The position numbers were made by a program, and so were the translations under genes. Positions 41,720 to 50,281 of a stretch of DNA of 64,000 nucleotides are shown piece after piece. The stretch is from the NCBI RefSeq assembly GCF_000298175.1, contig NZ_BAGZ01000022.1, positions 60,174 through 124,173 on the forward strand. Direction: 5' to 3'. Source of the stretch: Austwickia chelonae NBRC 105200. Lineage in GTDB: Bacteria; Actinomycetota; Actinomycetes; Actinomycetales; Dermatophilaceae. The stretch's first letter is position 1. Each line of letters opens with the position of its first letter. Below the pieces are notes generated by a model, which ran no database searches, was not told where the DNA came from, and saw nothing but the letters and a program-made list of their open reading frames with translations.

Positions 41720-43684
41720 ATGTCTGTGACGGTTCCGGTGAGACGATCTCGCCTGGCTCTGCTGGCTGCACTGTCCGCAGGTTCCCTGGGGGTGCTCTCC
41801 CTGAGCGCCTGCAACGGAGTACTCCCCCTGGGAAAAGGCTCCGTCCCCATCGAACTGAGAGTGGACGCAAACCGTGACGGCAAGGTCGACCTGACCGGGG
41901 AGAGCGACAAGAACGGCCAAGAAGCCACCGTCGAACGCGGCGCCGTCTTCCTGGCCAATGTCGACGACGACGCCGGCCGCTGCGAACCCGCCCAGGACGG
42001 CGTCATCCGCCCCCTGAACGACCTGGCCGACTGCCACGACGGCACCGACGACATCGTCAACGGACCCGAGGACGAGAAGGACCTCGCCCCGATACGCACC
42101 GTGCCCCGCGACGTCCCCGAGGACGCCACCGCCCAGGTCAAGGTCGACGGCGCCGCCGCCGAACGCACCCGCCTGTTCCTCAAACGCGACGACCAGTGGA
42201 AGATGATCACCGAGAAGGACCAGATCACCGCGGCAGAACTGAAGAAAGGCCTCGTCCTGGGCCTGGAAGGCCGTGACGTCCTGCGTGACGCCGACACCTG
42301 GGACGGAGTCGCCGAGGTGCACATCTCCGTGACCTCCGGCGGACGGAAGAACGAGTCGACGGTCAAACTCCGCCAAGCCCCCCTGCTCGCCCAGCACGCC
42401 GCGCAGAAAGCGGTCACGGTGTTCATCGGCCCCGAGGAGAGCGGACACGCAGACGCCCCCGGCTTCAAGGACGGCCTGAAGAAACTCGTCGAGGCCGAAG
42501 GCGCCACCCTGAACCAGCTGACCGACAGCGACGACCTGTGGGCCCGAGGCCTCTTCGAGCCGATGTACCAACAACTGCCGACCGAAACGGGAGAGATGCA
42601 CTCCATGCGGGTGCTGGCCCTGTCCGACCAGGCACGAGACGCCAACAGGTCGGTCTACCGCCTGCGAGGACAGGACGTCGGCGTCATCCGTACGGGAACA
42701 GCCGAATCCGAGGAAACCCTCAACTCGATGGGCAACCACGAGAACCTGCCGCCCCACCGCGTCGGCGACCGCAACTTCCCCCTGGGCCGCCCCCTGGTCG
42801 GCCACCGGCTGAGCGTCCCCACGGACTACCCCCGAGGCGACGAGAAACCGAAAGCACCGGAGAAACCCGCAGAGGACGGCGGCGGCAACCCCGGCACCGA
42901 AGAACCGGTGATCACCCCGGTACTGCACCGACAGGCACCCACCGAGGACAAGAAACCCGAGGAGAAAACACCCCGGACACCCTCCGAGGCGACGACGAAA
43001 TTCTTCCGGGCACAGTCGAACGCCGAACCCCTGATCCTCGACGTCGGTTTCCTGCGCACCGGGCACGTCGGAGAGATCGTCCAGGTCGTCCCCGCCGACA
43101 CCGAACGCGGCTGGCGCATCGCGGTCGCCGACCCGAAGGCCGGCAGCGAACTGGTCGACCGGCTCCTCAAGGACGGCCGCGGCGGGCAACCCTACGCCCG
43201 CAACGAAGCAGAGAGCCTGGAACAGACCTGGAACCCGGCGACCAGAAGACACAACGCCAATGCGGCCGAGATCATGACGAAGAATGTCGACCGACTCCGC
43301 CAGGCCCTCGACCTCAAGGACGACGAGATCATCCGGGTCCCCGTCCTGTTCCGCACCGCCGAGAAGATCTACGACGACGAGAACGGGTCACAGCCACGGT
43401 CCGACGACCCGAATGACAACGGCTACGTGACCTCCCTCCTACCGAATGCCGTCGACGGCCTGGTCCTGCGGAAGGGGAAGATCGTCCTCCCCGAAGAACA
43501 CGGACCGCAGGACGGACAGGGCAAGGACGTCCTCCAGGAAGCGGTGAAGGAGGCCTACACCAAGGCTGGACTCGAGGTCGCCTTCCTCGACGACCGCCGT
43601 CCGCTGCACATCGACGAAGCCGATATCCACCAGGGCACGAATGTCTTCCGGGAGATGACCTCGGACGCGGTGAAGAAACCCTGA
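41720..43684 (+). CDS. PAD-family lipoprotein that has lost catalytic residues
   Basis: Paralogue of the preceding deiminase, 654 residues. The N-terminus (MSVTVPVRRSRLALLAALSAGSLGVLSLSAC) is closely similar, but ends in a lipobox LSAC, so it should be membrane-anchored at Cys31. Shared segments include FLANVDDDAGRC, DCHDGTDDIVNGPEDEKDL and NVFREM. At the catalytic positions, the first Asp is Gly277 (WARGLFEPMY), the HxD motif reads HVGEI (H449 kept, Asp to Gly451), and the nucleophile Cys is Gln638 (DIHQGTNVF). Three of four catalytic residues are therefore missing and deimination is not expected. A binding, decoy or regulatory role is possible. A proline/glutamate-rich insert lies near 375-430. 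Confidence 0.9.
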   Translation: MSVTVPVRRSRLALLAALSAGSLGVLSLSACNGVLPLGKGSVPIELRVDANRDGKVDLTGESDKNGQEATVERGAVFLANVDDDAGRCEPAQDGVIRPLNDLADCHDGTDDIVNGPEDEKDLAPIRTVPRDVPEDATAQVKVDGAAAERTRLFLKRDDQWKMITEKDQITAAELKKGLVLGLEGRDVLRDADTWDGVAEVHISVTSGGRKNESTVKLRQAPLLAQHAAQKAVTVFIGPEESGHADAPGFKDGLKKLVEAEGATLNQLTDSDDLWARGLFEPMYQQLPTETGEMHSMRVLALSDQARDANRSVYRLRGQDVGVIRTGTAESEETLNSMGNHENLPPHRVGDRNFPLGRPLVGHRLSVPTDYPRGDEKPKAPEKPAEDGGGNPGTEEPVITPVLHRQAPTEDKKPEEKTPRTPSEATTKFFRAQSNAEPLILDVGFLRTGHVGEIVQVVPADTERGWRIAVADPKAGSELVDRLLKDGRGGQPYARNEAESLEQTWNPATRRHNANAAEIMTKNVDRLRQALDLKDDEIIRVPVLFRTAEKIYDDENGSQPRSDDPNDNGYVTSLLPNAVDGLVLRKGKIVLPEEHGPQDGQGKDVLQEAVKEAYTKAGLEVAFLDDRRPLHIDEADIHQGTNVFREMTSDAVKKP

Positions 43685-43694
43685 TCGCACCCGG

Positions 43695-43726
43695 CCGTCC
43701 CGCTCGCGCACGACCGGGCGGGACGG
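43695..43726. terminator. hairpin between PAD-family gene and gltA
   Basis: CCGTCCCG paired with CGGGACGG, 8-bp stem, 16-nt loop, between convergent stops. Confidence 0.55.
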
Positions 43727-43783
43727 CGGCGGGTGGTTCCTCGGAAGACCACACCGAGCCCACCCGCCCGTCGTGCCGTGCGA

Positions 43784-45097
43784 TCAGCTGTCGGCCAACA
43801 GGTGCGGATAGTTCCGGTTCTCCTTGGGGATCCACTCCTGGTCGGCCGGGCCGGTGTAGATCTGGCGCGGACGGTAGATGCGACCCTTCGGGTCGTCGTG
43901 GATCTCCTTCCAGTTCGCGATCCACCCCGGCATCCGCCCGATGGCGAACATGACGGTGAACATGTTCACCGGGATGCCGATGGAACGCAGGATGATGCCC
44001 GAGTAGAAGTCCACATTCGGGTAGAGCTTCCGCTCGATGAAGTAGTCGTCGGCGAGGGCCGCGTCGGCGAGTTCCTGGCCCAGCTCGAGCAGCGGGTCGG
44101 AGATCTTCATCTCGCGCAGCAATTCTTCGGAGGCATCGCGGAGAAGTTTCGAACGCGGGTCGAAGTTCCGGTAGACGCGGTGACCGAAACCCATCAGTTT
44201 CACCCCGTCCTCCTTCTTCTTCACCTTCTCCACGTATTTCTTGACGTCCATCCCGGAGTCGCGGATCTCCTCGAGCATCTCGATGACCGCGACATTGGCT
44301 CCGCCGTGCAACGGACCCCACAATGCGCAGACCCCGGCCGAACAGGACGCGAACATATTCGCCTGCGCCGAGGCGACCATACGCACCGTCGAGGTGGAGC
44401 AGTTCTGCTCGTGGTCGGCATGCAGCAGAAGGAAAAGATTCAACGCCTTGGTGACGGTGTCGGTGGGCTCGTAGTTGCGATAGGGCACCGAGAACATCAT
44501 GTGCAGGAAGTTCTCGACATATTTGAGGTCGTAGCGTGGGTAGACGATGGGTTCGCCGATGCTGGACTTGTACGCGGCCGCAGCGATGGTCCGCACCTTG
44601 CTCATCAGGACGGCGGCGGCCCGTTCGATGGAGGCGTCGTCGTGGGCCTCCCAGACCTCCTGGTTGTGCGCCGAGAGCGTGTTGATCATCGCGGAGAGGA
44701 TGGCCATCGGCGGCGCATAGGTGGGGAAACCGTCGAAGTGTTTCTTCATGTTCTCGTCGAGCATGGAGTTCTCGGTGAGAAGATCGGCGAAACGTTCCCG
44801 GTCCTCGATGGTGGGGAGCTTGCCGAAGATGATGAGCCAGGCCACTTCCACGAAGGAACTCTTCCCGGCGAGATCTTCGATAGGGATACCCCGGTAGTGG
44901 AGAATTCCCTGGTCGCCGTCGATATAGGTGATCGCGGAGCGACACGACCCGGTATTCCCATATCCGTCGTCAAGGGTGATGTAACCTGTCTGACTGCGGA
45001 GTTTGCTGATGTCGACGGCTTTTTCGTGTTCACTGCCCTCGACGATCGGAAGCTCGTAGCTCTTCCCGTCCAGCTCGATCCGCGCCGATTCGCTCAT
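43784..45097 (-). CDS. gltA: citrate synthase
   Basis: Condenses oxaloacetate and acetyl-CoA at the entry of the TCA cycle. The 437-residue, type-II-length protein carries ITYIDGDQGILHYRGIPIEDL, the first catalytic His region LHADHEQNCSTSTVRM, the second His in GALWGPLHGGANVAVIEML (LHGGAN), and the Asp/Arg region RSIGIPVNMFTVMFAIGRMPGW. KLMGFGHRVYRNFDPR is the CoA/citrate-binding signature. Monocistronic; the ATG at 45097 follows GAAGGAGAG. Confidence 0.97.
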   Translation of the reverse strand: MSESARIELDGKSYELPIVEGSEHEKAVDISKLRSQTGYITLDDGYGNTGSCRSAITYIDGDQGILHYRGIPIEDLAGKSSFVEVAWLIIFGKLPTIEDRERFADLLTENSMLDENMKKHFDGFPTYAPPMAILSAMINTLSAHNQEVWEAHDDASIERAAAVLMSKVRTIAAAAYKSSIGEPIVYPRYDLKYVENFLHMMFSVPYRNYEPTDTVTKALNLFLLLHADHEQNCSTSTVRMVASAQANMFASCSAGVCALWGPLHGGANVAVIEMLEEIRDSGMDVKKYVEKVKKKEDGVKLMGFGHRVYRNFDPRSKLLRDASEELLREMKISDPLLELGQELADAALADDYFIERKLYPNVDFYSGIILRSIGIPVNMFTVMFAIGRMPGWIANWKEIHDDPKGRIYRPRQIYTGPADQEWIPKENRNYPHLLADS

Positions 45098-45310
45098 GCC
45101 GTCTCTCCTTCGTGACAGTGTTTCGCTGGGTGCAGCTTAACGATGTGCCAGGGCCATAAGTCCGTATACGTTTGATGATCACGATCGCATCTGCGGATAC
45201 CGCTGGTGACGCGGTCCGGTATTTCGGGCAAAGCGCCGGACGGCCGGTCGACGACCCGCCGGAACAGGGCGGATATCGCCGACGGCCGGCGAGGAAGCCG
45301 GCCTATCCCC

Positions 45311-46135
45311 TCAGAGATGTGACGCCAGGAAACGCACCGCCGTCCGGGCCTGCCCGGCCCAGAATTCGTCATTGTGCCCGCCCGGGCGGAAATCGGTGAC
45401 GACCGGGGAGAGGCGCTCGGCCAACGCCCGGTTTCCCGAGACGAACGGATCGGAGGTGCCGACGCTCATCCACACCGGGATGCCACGCAGTCGCCCCGCA
45501 TGCCCGATGACATCGTGCTCGGCGAAATCGGCCGGCCCGTCGAAGGCCCCGGGATCGGCGCCGGCCAGGTCCCGGTAGATCGCCGCGGAGAGGGTGGCCA
45601 CCGCCGCACAACGTTCCGGGCCGTGCCGCTGAGCCAGACTCAGGGCCCCGAAACCACCCATCGACAGGCCGAGCAGGCCCATCCGCCTGGTGTCGATGCC
45701 ATGACGGGCGATGAGGGGCAGGAGCTCGTCGAAGACCAGCGCACCGCTGTCGGTGCCCGGTTCCTTACCGCCGGAGCGGGCGTGCCACCAGGTGTCTCCG
45801 CCGTCGATCGCCGCGACGGCCAGGCAGTTCTCCCCGGCCGCGGCCACGATGTCATGCCTGAGCACCCAGTCCCACGACTGCCCGCCCTTGCCGTGCAGGG
45901 CCACGACCAGACCGCGCGGCTGCTTGGGCCGGACCAGGAGCCACGCGCTGTCGTACCGGCGTCGGTACCGGGAACGCAGCACCCCCCGTTCGATGCGGAC
46001 ACTGTTCCAGGCGGTGATGTCCTTCTGGTAGGCCGCCGCGTCCGGGGCGATCTTGCCCAGTGCCGCCCCGCCCATGCCGAGAGCGCCGAGGACGACCATG
46101 GACGTGAGCGCCACGCGGCGGGATGGGCCAGACAT
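45311..46135 (-). CDS. exported esterase-like alpha/beta-hydrolase
   Basis: Putative esterase of the esterase-D/mycolyltransferase-like type, 274 residues. The N-terminus SRRVALTSMVVLGALGMGGAA has a twin Arg and hydrophobic core, consistent with export (Sec or Tat). Catalytic nucleophile Ser in GLLGLSMGGFGALS, a probable Asp in SVGTSDPFVSG and His in RPGGHNDEFW complete a triad; VVALHGKGGQSWDW forms the oxyanion region. The substrate is unknown, perhaps cell-envelope esters. It stands alone between gltA and the sulfur operon. Confidence 0.85.
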   Translation of the reverse strand: MSGPSRRVALTSMVVLGALGMGGAALGKIAPDAAAYQKDITAWNSVRIERGVLRSRYRRRYDSAWLLVRPKQPRGLVVALHGKGGQSWDWVLRHDIVAAAGENCLAVAAIDGGDTWWHARSGGKEPGTDSGALVFDELLPLIARHGIDTRRMGLLGLSMGGFGALSLAQRHGPERCAAVATLSAAIYRDLAGADPGAFDGPADFAEHDVIGHAGRLRGIPVWMSVGTSDPFVSGNRALAERLSPVVTDFRPGGHNDEFWAGQARTAVRFLASHL

Positions 46136-46249
46136 GCCGTAAGCCTAGGTGTACGGTCGGCCACCGTGGTCGGCCCTTCCGACCGGTGGGTTCCCTACCG
46201 GGTGAGAAGAGTTGGCGTACGAGCCGCGCACTCGGGAGGGGGCCGGCCC

Positions 46250-46801
46250 TCAGACGAAGATGATCTGCGCGCCTTCGCTGATCTCGATGAAGTCGGTGGC
46301 GCTGATGATGCCCTCGACGCCGTCGTAGAGATCGCCCTCGGTGAGCTTCATCATGTCGGCCGACAACTGGCATCCCCACAGGTGACCACCAGCTGCGGTG
46401 ATCTGATCGAGCATCTCCGGCACCGTGGGGATCTGCAGGTCGTCGAGCTGCTTGTGCATCATCTTCGTGGCGATGCCCGTCATCCCGGGCAGGACGCCCA
46501 GCAGCTGCGGCATCGACATCGCGCCGAGACCGGGACGGAGCTTCTCCAGGTCGGCCATGTGCATCGCGGTGTTGCCGGCGAAGGTGAACTTGAGGTTGGA
46601 CATCGTCGCCTTGTTGATGATGTCGAATCCCCAGAAGGTGAAGAAGAGGTGCACCTCGCATCCTTCGCCCAGAGCGGCATTGCCCATGATCAGGGCCGGA
46701 TAGGCCATGTCCAGGTTGCCCTTGCTGCAGATGAAACACATCTTCCGCGTGGGGGCGCTGTCGTCGTCGCCGAAGTTCGGCACGAACGGGGTCTCACTCA
46801 T
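46250..46801 (-). CDS. DsrE-family sulfur carrier protein
   Basis: DsrE/DsrE2-type protein of 183 residues, a family carrying persulfide on a Cys. Visible: KMCFICSKGNLDMAYPALIM (C22, C25), VHLFFTFWGFDII, a Met-rich middle segment MTGIATKMMHKQL, and GGHLWGCQLSADMM with a conserved Cys. It is the last gene of the operon with TusE/DsrC- and SQR-like genes, so it likely passes sulfane sulfur between them and a downstream acceptor. It may be loosely membrane-associated through the hydrophobic middle segments. Confidence 0.9.
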   Translation of the reverse strand: MSETPFVPNFGDDDSAPTRKMCFICSKGNLDMAYPALIMGNAALGEGCEVHLFFTFWGFDIINKATMSNLKFTFAGNTAMHMADLEKLRPGLGAMSMPQLLGVLPGMTGIATKMMHKQLDDLQIPTVPEMLDQITAAGGHLWGCQLSADMMKLTEGDLYDGVEGIISATDFIEISEGAQIIFV

Positions 46802-46856
46802 GACTTACTCCTGGGTGAAGGGGGCGGATCGCTCCGGAGGGATCGGACCTGGCAGA

Positions 46857-47171
46857 TCAGACGCAGCCCTTGGGCTTGGGCAGCCCGGCGACATAGGACA
46901 TCTTCTTGGCGGGCTTCTTCGGGAAGAGGTCGAAGAGTTCCTTGGTGGGGAAACCACCTTCGCTGGAGACCCGGCGCAGGGTCGGGGTCTCCCCGCGGGC
47001 GGCGTGATCACGTCGCAGGAAACGGACGACCTCCCAGTGCCGCTCGGTCATCTCGACACCGATCAGCGTGGCCAGTTCGGTGCCGAGGGCCTCGTCCCAC
47101 TGGGCGGGGTCGGTGAGGAAACCTTCGTCGTTGACCTCGATGTCGCGGCCGGCGATGGTGGTGGTGGGCAT
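46857..47171 (-). CDS. TusE/DsrC-family sulfur relay protein
   Basis: Small swinging-arm sulfur carrier of 104 residues: DEGFLTDPAQWDEALGTELA near the N-terminus, HWEVVRFLRRDHAARGETPTLRR, and the diagnostic C-terminus AGLPKPKGCV with the penultimate Cys103. The upstream Cys found in true DsrC (eleven positions before Cys103) is Ser here, so this is a single-Cys, TusE-like form that can carry a persulfide but not make the DsrC disulfide/trisulfide. No TusBCD or tRNA-thiolation genes are near, so a role in sulfide or thiosulfate handling with SQR and DsrE is inferred. Confidence 0.92.
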   Translation of the reverse strand: MPTTTIAGRDIEVNDEGFLTDPAQWDEALGTELATLIGVEMTERHWEVVRFLRRDHAARGETPTLRRVSSEGGFPTKELFDLFPKKPAKKMSYVAGLPKPKGCV

Positions 47172-47250
47172 GGCATCTCTCCTTGATCGTCGTGCCCTGG
47201 GCGCAAAAGGGCTGGTCCGGTGGCGGTCGTAGCGGTGGGGGCTCCGGGGC

Positions 47251-48591
47251 TCAGAAGTCCGGCACGATCGGGGCCTTCTCCGCCGCGCCGGGGGCGGGAT
47301 GTGATCCGCCGGGGACCGGCGGCGCCGCCGGCACGACGACCGCGGAGGTGTCCTTGCCGCGCATCGACATGGCGTGCCCGATCGGCAGGGGGCGTCCCGG
47401 CAGCAGGATGTTCCAGTAGATGTGCCGGAAGGCGAGTTTGCCCAGGTGGTTGGCCCGGGTCTCCTTCAACAGCTTCATCGGCCCGACCTTCGGCATCGGG
47501 AAGGTGCCCGGCAGCGGCTCGGTGTCATAGTTGAAGTCGATGAGCAGCGCTTTGCCGTAACCGGATTCGATGAAGCAGTTGGCGTGGCCGTCGAATCGGG
47601 AGATCAACGGTCGACCGGCCAGCGCGTCGAGGAAGTTGCGTTCGAAGGTGTCCACGGCGAAATGGGCCACCGAACCGGCCTTCGAGGTGGGGATGTCCGA
47701 GGCGTCGCCGAGCACCCAGATGTCCGGGTGCTCCCGGGAGCGCAGGGTGTGCTTGTCGGTGGGCACATAGGCCATGTCGTCGCCCAGGCCGGACCGGGTG
47801 ACCCATTCCTGGCCGGTGTTGATCGGGACGGTGACCAGGAGGTCGAAGGGCACCCGACGGTCGTCGTAGGAGACGACGGCGCCGCCGTCACCGTCCTGGT
47901 CGACCCGCTCGGTGAAGAAGTCGGTCTCCAGGGTGATCCCGCGTTCCTCCAGCAGATATCCCAGGGCCTTGGAGCAGGTGGCCTTGGTGAAGGCGCCGTC
48001 GAGGGGGGTGATGTAGACGATCTCGCTGCGTTCCCGCAGGCCTCGTTTGGTGAGATATTCGTCGGCCAGGAAGGCGAACTCCAGGGGTGCGACCGGGCAT
48101 TTCACGGGGAGCTCGTTGAGATGGACCACGAGGCGGCCGCCGGTGAACCGGGAGAGGGCTTCGTGCAGGGCGAGCGCGCCGGGCAGGGTGTAGAACTCGT
48201 GGACCTTGCCGTGGTCGCTCTCGTCCTGGAGCGCTTCGGCCAGTCCGGGGGTCAGCTCGGGGCGGGGGGTGCATCCGGTGGCGATGACGAGCTGGTCGTA
48301 GGGCAGTTCGCGTCCGTCGGCGAGGTGGACCGCGCGGGTCTGGGGGTCGACGCGGTCGATCGGGGCGAGGACGAGGTTGATGCCGTCGTTGATGAAGGCG
48401 TGCCGGGAGCGGACGACGTGCTGTCGGGTGTAGGTGCCGAAGGGGACGAAGAGGTATCCGGGTTGGTAATGGTGTTGGTCGTCGCGGTCGACGACGGTGA
48501 TGGACCATTCGGAGCGGAGGAGCTTGCGGCGGAGTTTGTTGGCGGCCATGGTGCCGGCGGTTCCACCGCCGAGGATGACGAGGTGGCGCAT
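47251..48591 (-). CDS. sulfide:quinone oxidoreductase-like FAD flavoprotein
   Basis: Pyridine-nucleotide-disulfide-type flavoprotein of 446 residues similar to sulfide:quinone reductases and FCSD. The first FAD loop is HLVILGGGTAGTMAANKL, followed by YQPGYLFVPFG, QLVIATGCTPRPEL (C near 110), PVKCPVAPLEFAFLADEY (C near 159), SKALGYLLEERG with an adjacent Cys, and the second FAD motif WVLGDASDIPTSKAGSVAHF. These Cys positions suit a sulfide-oxidising site. A C-terminal amphipathic part (KLAFRHIYWNILLPG) can dock to the membrane quinone pool. First gene of the sulfur operon; a CsoR-type palindrome lies 61 bp upstream. Confidence 0.88.
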   Translation of the reverse strand: MRHLVILGGGTAGTMAANKLRRKLLRSEWSITVVDRDDQHHYQPGYLFVPFGTYTRQHVVRSRHAFINDGINLVLAPIDRVDPQTRAVHLADGRELPYDQLVIATGCTPRPELTPGLAEALQDESDHGKVHEFYTLPGALALHEALSRFTGGRLVVHLNELPVKCPVAPLEFAFLADEYLTKRGLRERSEIVYITPLDGAFTKATCSKALGYLLEERGITLETDFFTERVDQDGDGGAVVSYDDRRVPFDLLVTVPINTGQEWVTRSGLGDDMAYVPTDKHTLRSREHPDIWVLGDASDIPTSKAGSVAHFAVDTFERNFLDALAGRPLISRFDGHANCFIESGYGKALLIDFNYDTEPLPGTFPMPKVGPMKLLKETRANHLGKLAFRHIYWNILLPGRPLPIGHAMSMRGKDTSAVVVPAAPPVPGGSHPAPGAAEKAPIVPDF

Positions 48592-48651
48592 GGGCGAGTC
48601 TCCTCTCGTAGGGTGCCGACGGGCTGCGCGGGCACCTTTCCCGCGGAAACG

Positions 48652-48667
48652 ATACCCCTAGGGGTAT
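48652..48667. promoter_or_regulatory. CsoR/CstR-type operator of the sulfur operon
   Basis: ATACCCCTAGGGGTAT, a perfect 16-bp palindrome of the G-tract type bound by CsoR-family repressors, 61 bp before the SQR-like start codon. It shares GATACCCCTAGGGG with the box upstream of csoR at 55666-55682. Confidence 0.7.
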
Positions 48668-48948
48668 GTGTCCGTAAGGACTTCGGTCCTTGTCCGGGTG
48701 TAGGGGAGGGCGCCCCGGAGTTACGCCTACAAAATATGCGATATTGAAACAATGTCCTTTTTCTCAGGACTTCCGACCCTCCCCGAAACCCACGATGAAC
48801 AGCAAGAACATCCTTCACGCCCCTAGCTGACCAGGCAACCCCGCCACGCCGGACACAGGTCACATCTCCATAAGGCGCCTTGTCAGAGGCCACCCCAGCA
48901 AGGCAACCTGGACAAGTGCCCATCAGCACACCACCGAGGAGGCCGCAC

Positions 48949-49581
48949 GTGAAAAGACCGACGAGGCGCATCATCGCCATCGGCGGCGCGATCGTGGCCA
49001 CCGCCGCACTCCTCACCGCAACCCCCGCACCGAAAACGGTCGCCCCCCTGCGCAGCGCCCCCGTCGCAGCCATCACCCACCACGACCTCACCCCGGCCCA
49101 GGACACCCCCCTCGTCAGCGGACTCGTCGCCGACCGCGCCGAGACACCCACCCGGACGAAACGCCTCAGCCAACGCGAACTCCTCGCCACACTCGCCGAC
49201 GAACTCCAGGTCGACCAGAAAACGCTGAGAAAAGCCATCGCCCGCACCCGCGCCGACCTGAAGAAAAAACGCGCCCCCCACACCAGACGCACCGTCACCG
49301 ACCGGGCCACCCTCACCGCGACCCTGGCCCACCACCTCGGCCTCCCCCCGGAAAAAGTCGGACGCAGCCTCGACACCGTCAGCGCCGAACAACGGGCCCG
49401 CCGACGGGCAGCACTCGAGAAGCGCCTCGACACGGCCAAACGCGCCAAGAAGATCACCCCCGGCCAACGCGACAAGATCCTCCGCGCCCACGACGAAGGC
49501 ACCCTCGGCAAACACCCCGGCACCGCGATCCGCCTCGAACACCTCGTCCGCGGCGGCTCCGAAAGCCGCGTCCGGCCCTGA
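48949..49581 (+). CDS. exported helical protein, first of a tandem pair
   Basis: Unnamed 210-residue protein. GTG at 48949 follows GAGGAGG and starts MKRPTRRIIAIGGAIVATAALL, a signal or anchor segment. The mature part holds repeated short helical units: LADELQVDQKTLRKAIARTRADL, LAHHLGLPPEKVGRSLDTV, and RARRRAALEKRLDTAKRAKK followed by DEGTLGK. Such helix-turn repeats occur in exported actinobacterial proteins of unknown role. The next gene is a divergent paralogue with the same N-terminal style and C-terminal block. Confidence 0.72.
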   Translation: MKRPTRRIIAIGGAIVATAALLTATPAPKTVAPLRSAPVAAITHHDLTPAQDTPLVSGLVADRAETPTRTKRLSQRELLATLADELQVDQKTLRKAIARTRADLKKKRAPHTRRTVTDRATLTATLAHHLGLPPEKVGRSLDTVSAEQRARRRAALEKRLDTAKRAKKITPGQRDKILRAHDEGTLGKHPGTAIRLEHLVRGGSESRVRP

Positions 49582-49687
49582 ACCCCCGCCGACGACACCA
49601 ACCCCGCCGCCAGGTCACGCCCCGAAAACCCCGGCGCCCGCTGGCCCACCCCTGCACGAAAACAGCACCGACCCGAAGAAGACCAGT

Positions 49688-50281
49688 GTGAGAAGACCCA
49701 GCAAATTCGTCACCGCAATCACCGGCACCATCGCCGCCGGACTGGTCACCGTCACCGGGGCAACCATGATCGACGACACCGCCCCCCTCACCCCCCTCGC
49801 CACGAAAAGCAGCGCACCCGCCAGCGACAACCCCGAATACCGCTGCCCCACGGGCGGCCAGGCCCGAACCCACGCCCTGGCGATCCGACGACCCCCCGGA
49901 TGCAGCTCCGTCTACGACGAGATGGCCGACGAACTCAAGATCGAACGCCGACACCTCCGCCAAGCCATCGCCCACGCCCGACACCACAGCAGCGCAGACA
50001 CCAAACCACGCAGCGAACCCCTGCCCAGCGAACGCATCGTCATCGCCGCCGCCGCCCTCGGACTACCCCCCGAACAGGTCAAAGAGGCCTACGACAACGC
50101 CCGAAACCGGATGCGGGCCCGCCGCCGCGCCGCACTGGAAAAACACCTCGACGAAGCCGTCCGCAGCGGAAAAATCGAAGAGAGCGACAAATTCGCCCTG
50201 CTACGCCGCTATGACAGCGGCACCCTCGGCCGCACCTGGGGAGCCATCAAAAAAGCCGTGGAACGGGCCCTCAGCCGCTGA
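49688..50281 (+). CDS. exported helical protein, second of a tandem pair
   Basis: Paralogue of the preceding protein, 197 residues. It starts MRRPSKFVTAITGTIAAGLVTVTG (signal/anchor), then a Cys-bearing segment (YRCPTGG and PGCSSVYDEM, C53 and C72) absent from its neighbour, which may form a disulfide outside the cell. Shared units: LKIERRHLRQAIAHAR, LGLPPEQVKEAYDNA, MRARRRAALEKHLDEAVRSGK and DSGTLGR. The 3' end overlaps the convergent PucR-type gene by 11 bp, which is unusual in this window. Function unknown. Confidence 0.72.
   Translation: MRRPSKFVTAITGTIAAGLVTVTGATMIDDTAPLTPLATKSSAPASDNPEYRCPTGGQARTHALAIRRPPGCSSVYDEMADELKIERRHLRQAIAHARHHSSADTKPRSEPLPSERIVIAAAALGLPPEQVKEAYDNARNRMRARRRAALEKHLDEAVRSGKIEESDKFALLRRYDSGTLGRTWGAIKKAVERALSR

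Noticed and set aside
46857..47171. True DsrC of dissimilatory sulfite reduction
   Set aside because: The second C-terminal Cys is Ser and no dsrAB genes are present, so a TusE-like relay is the better call.
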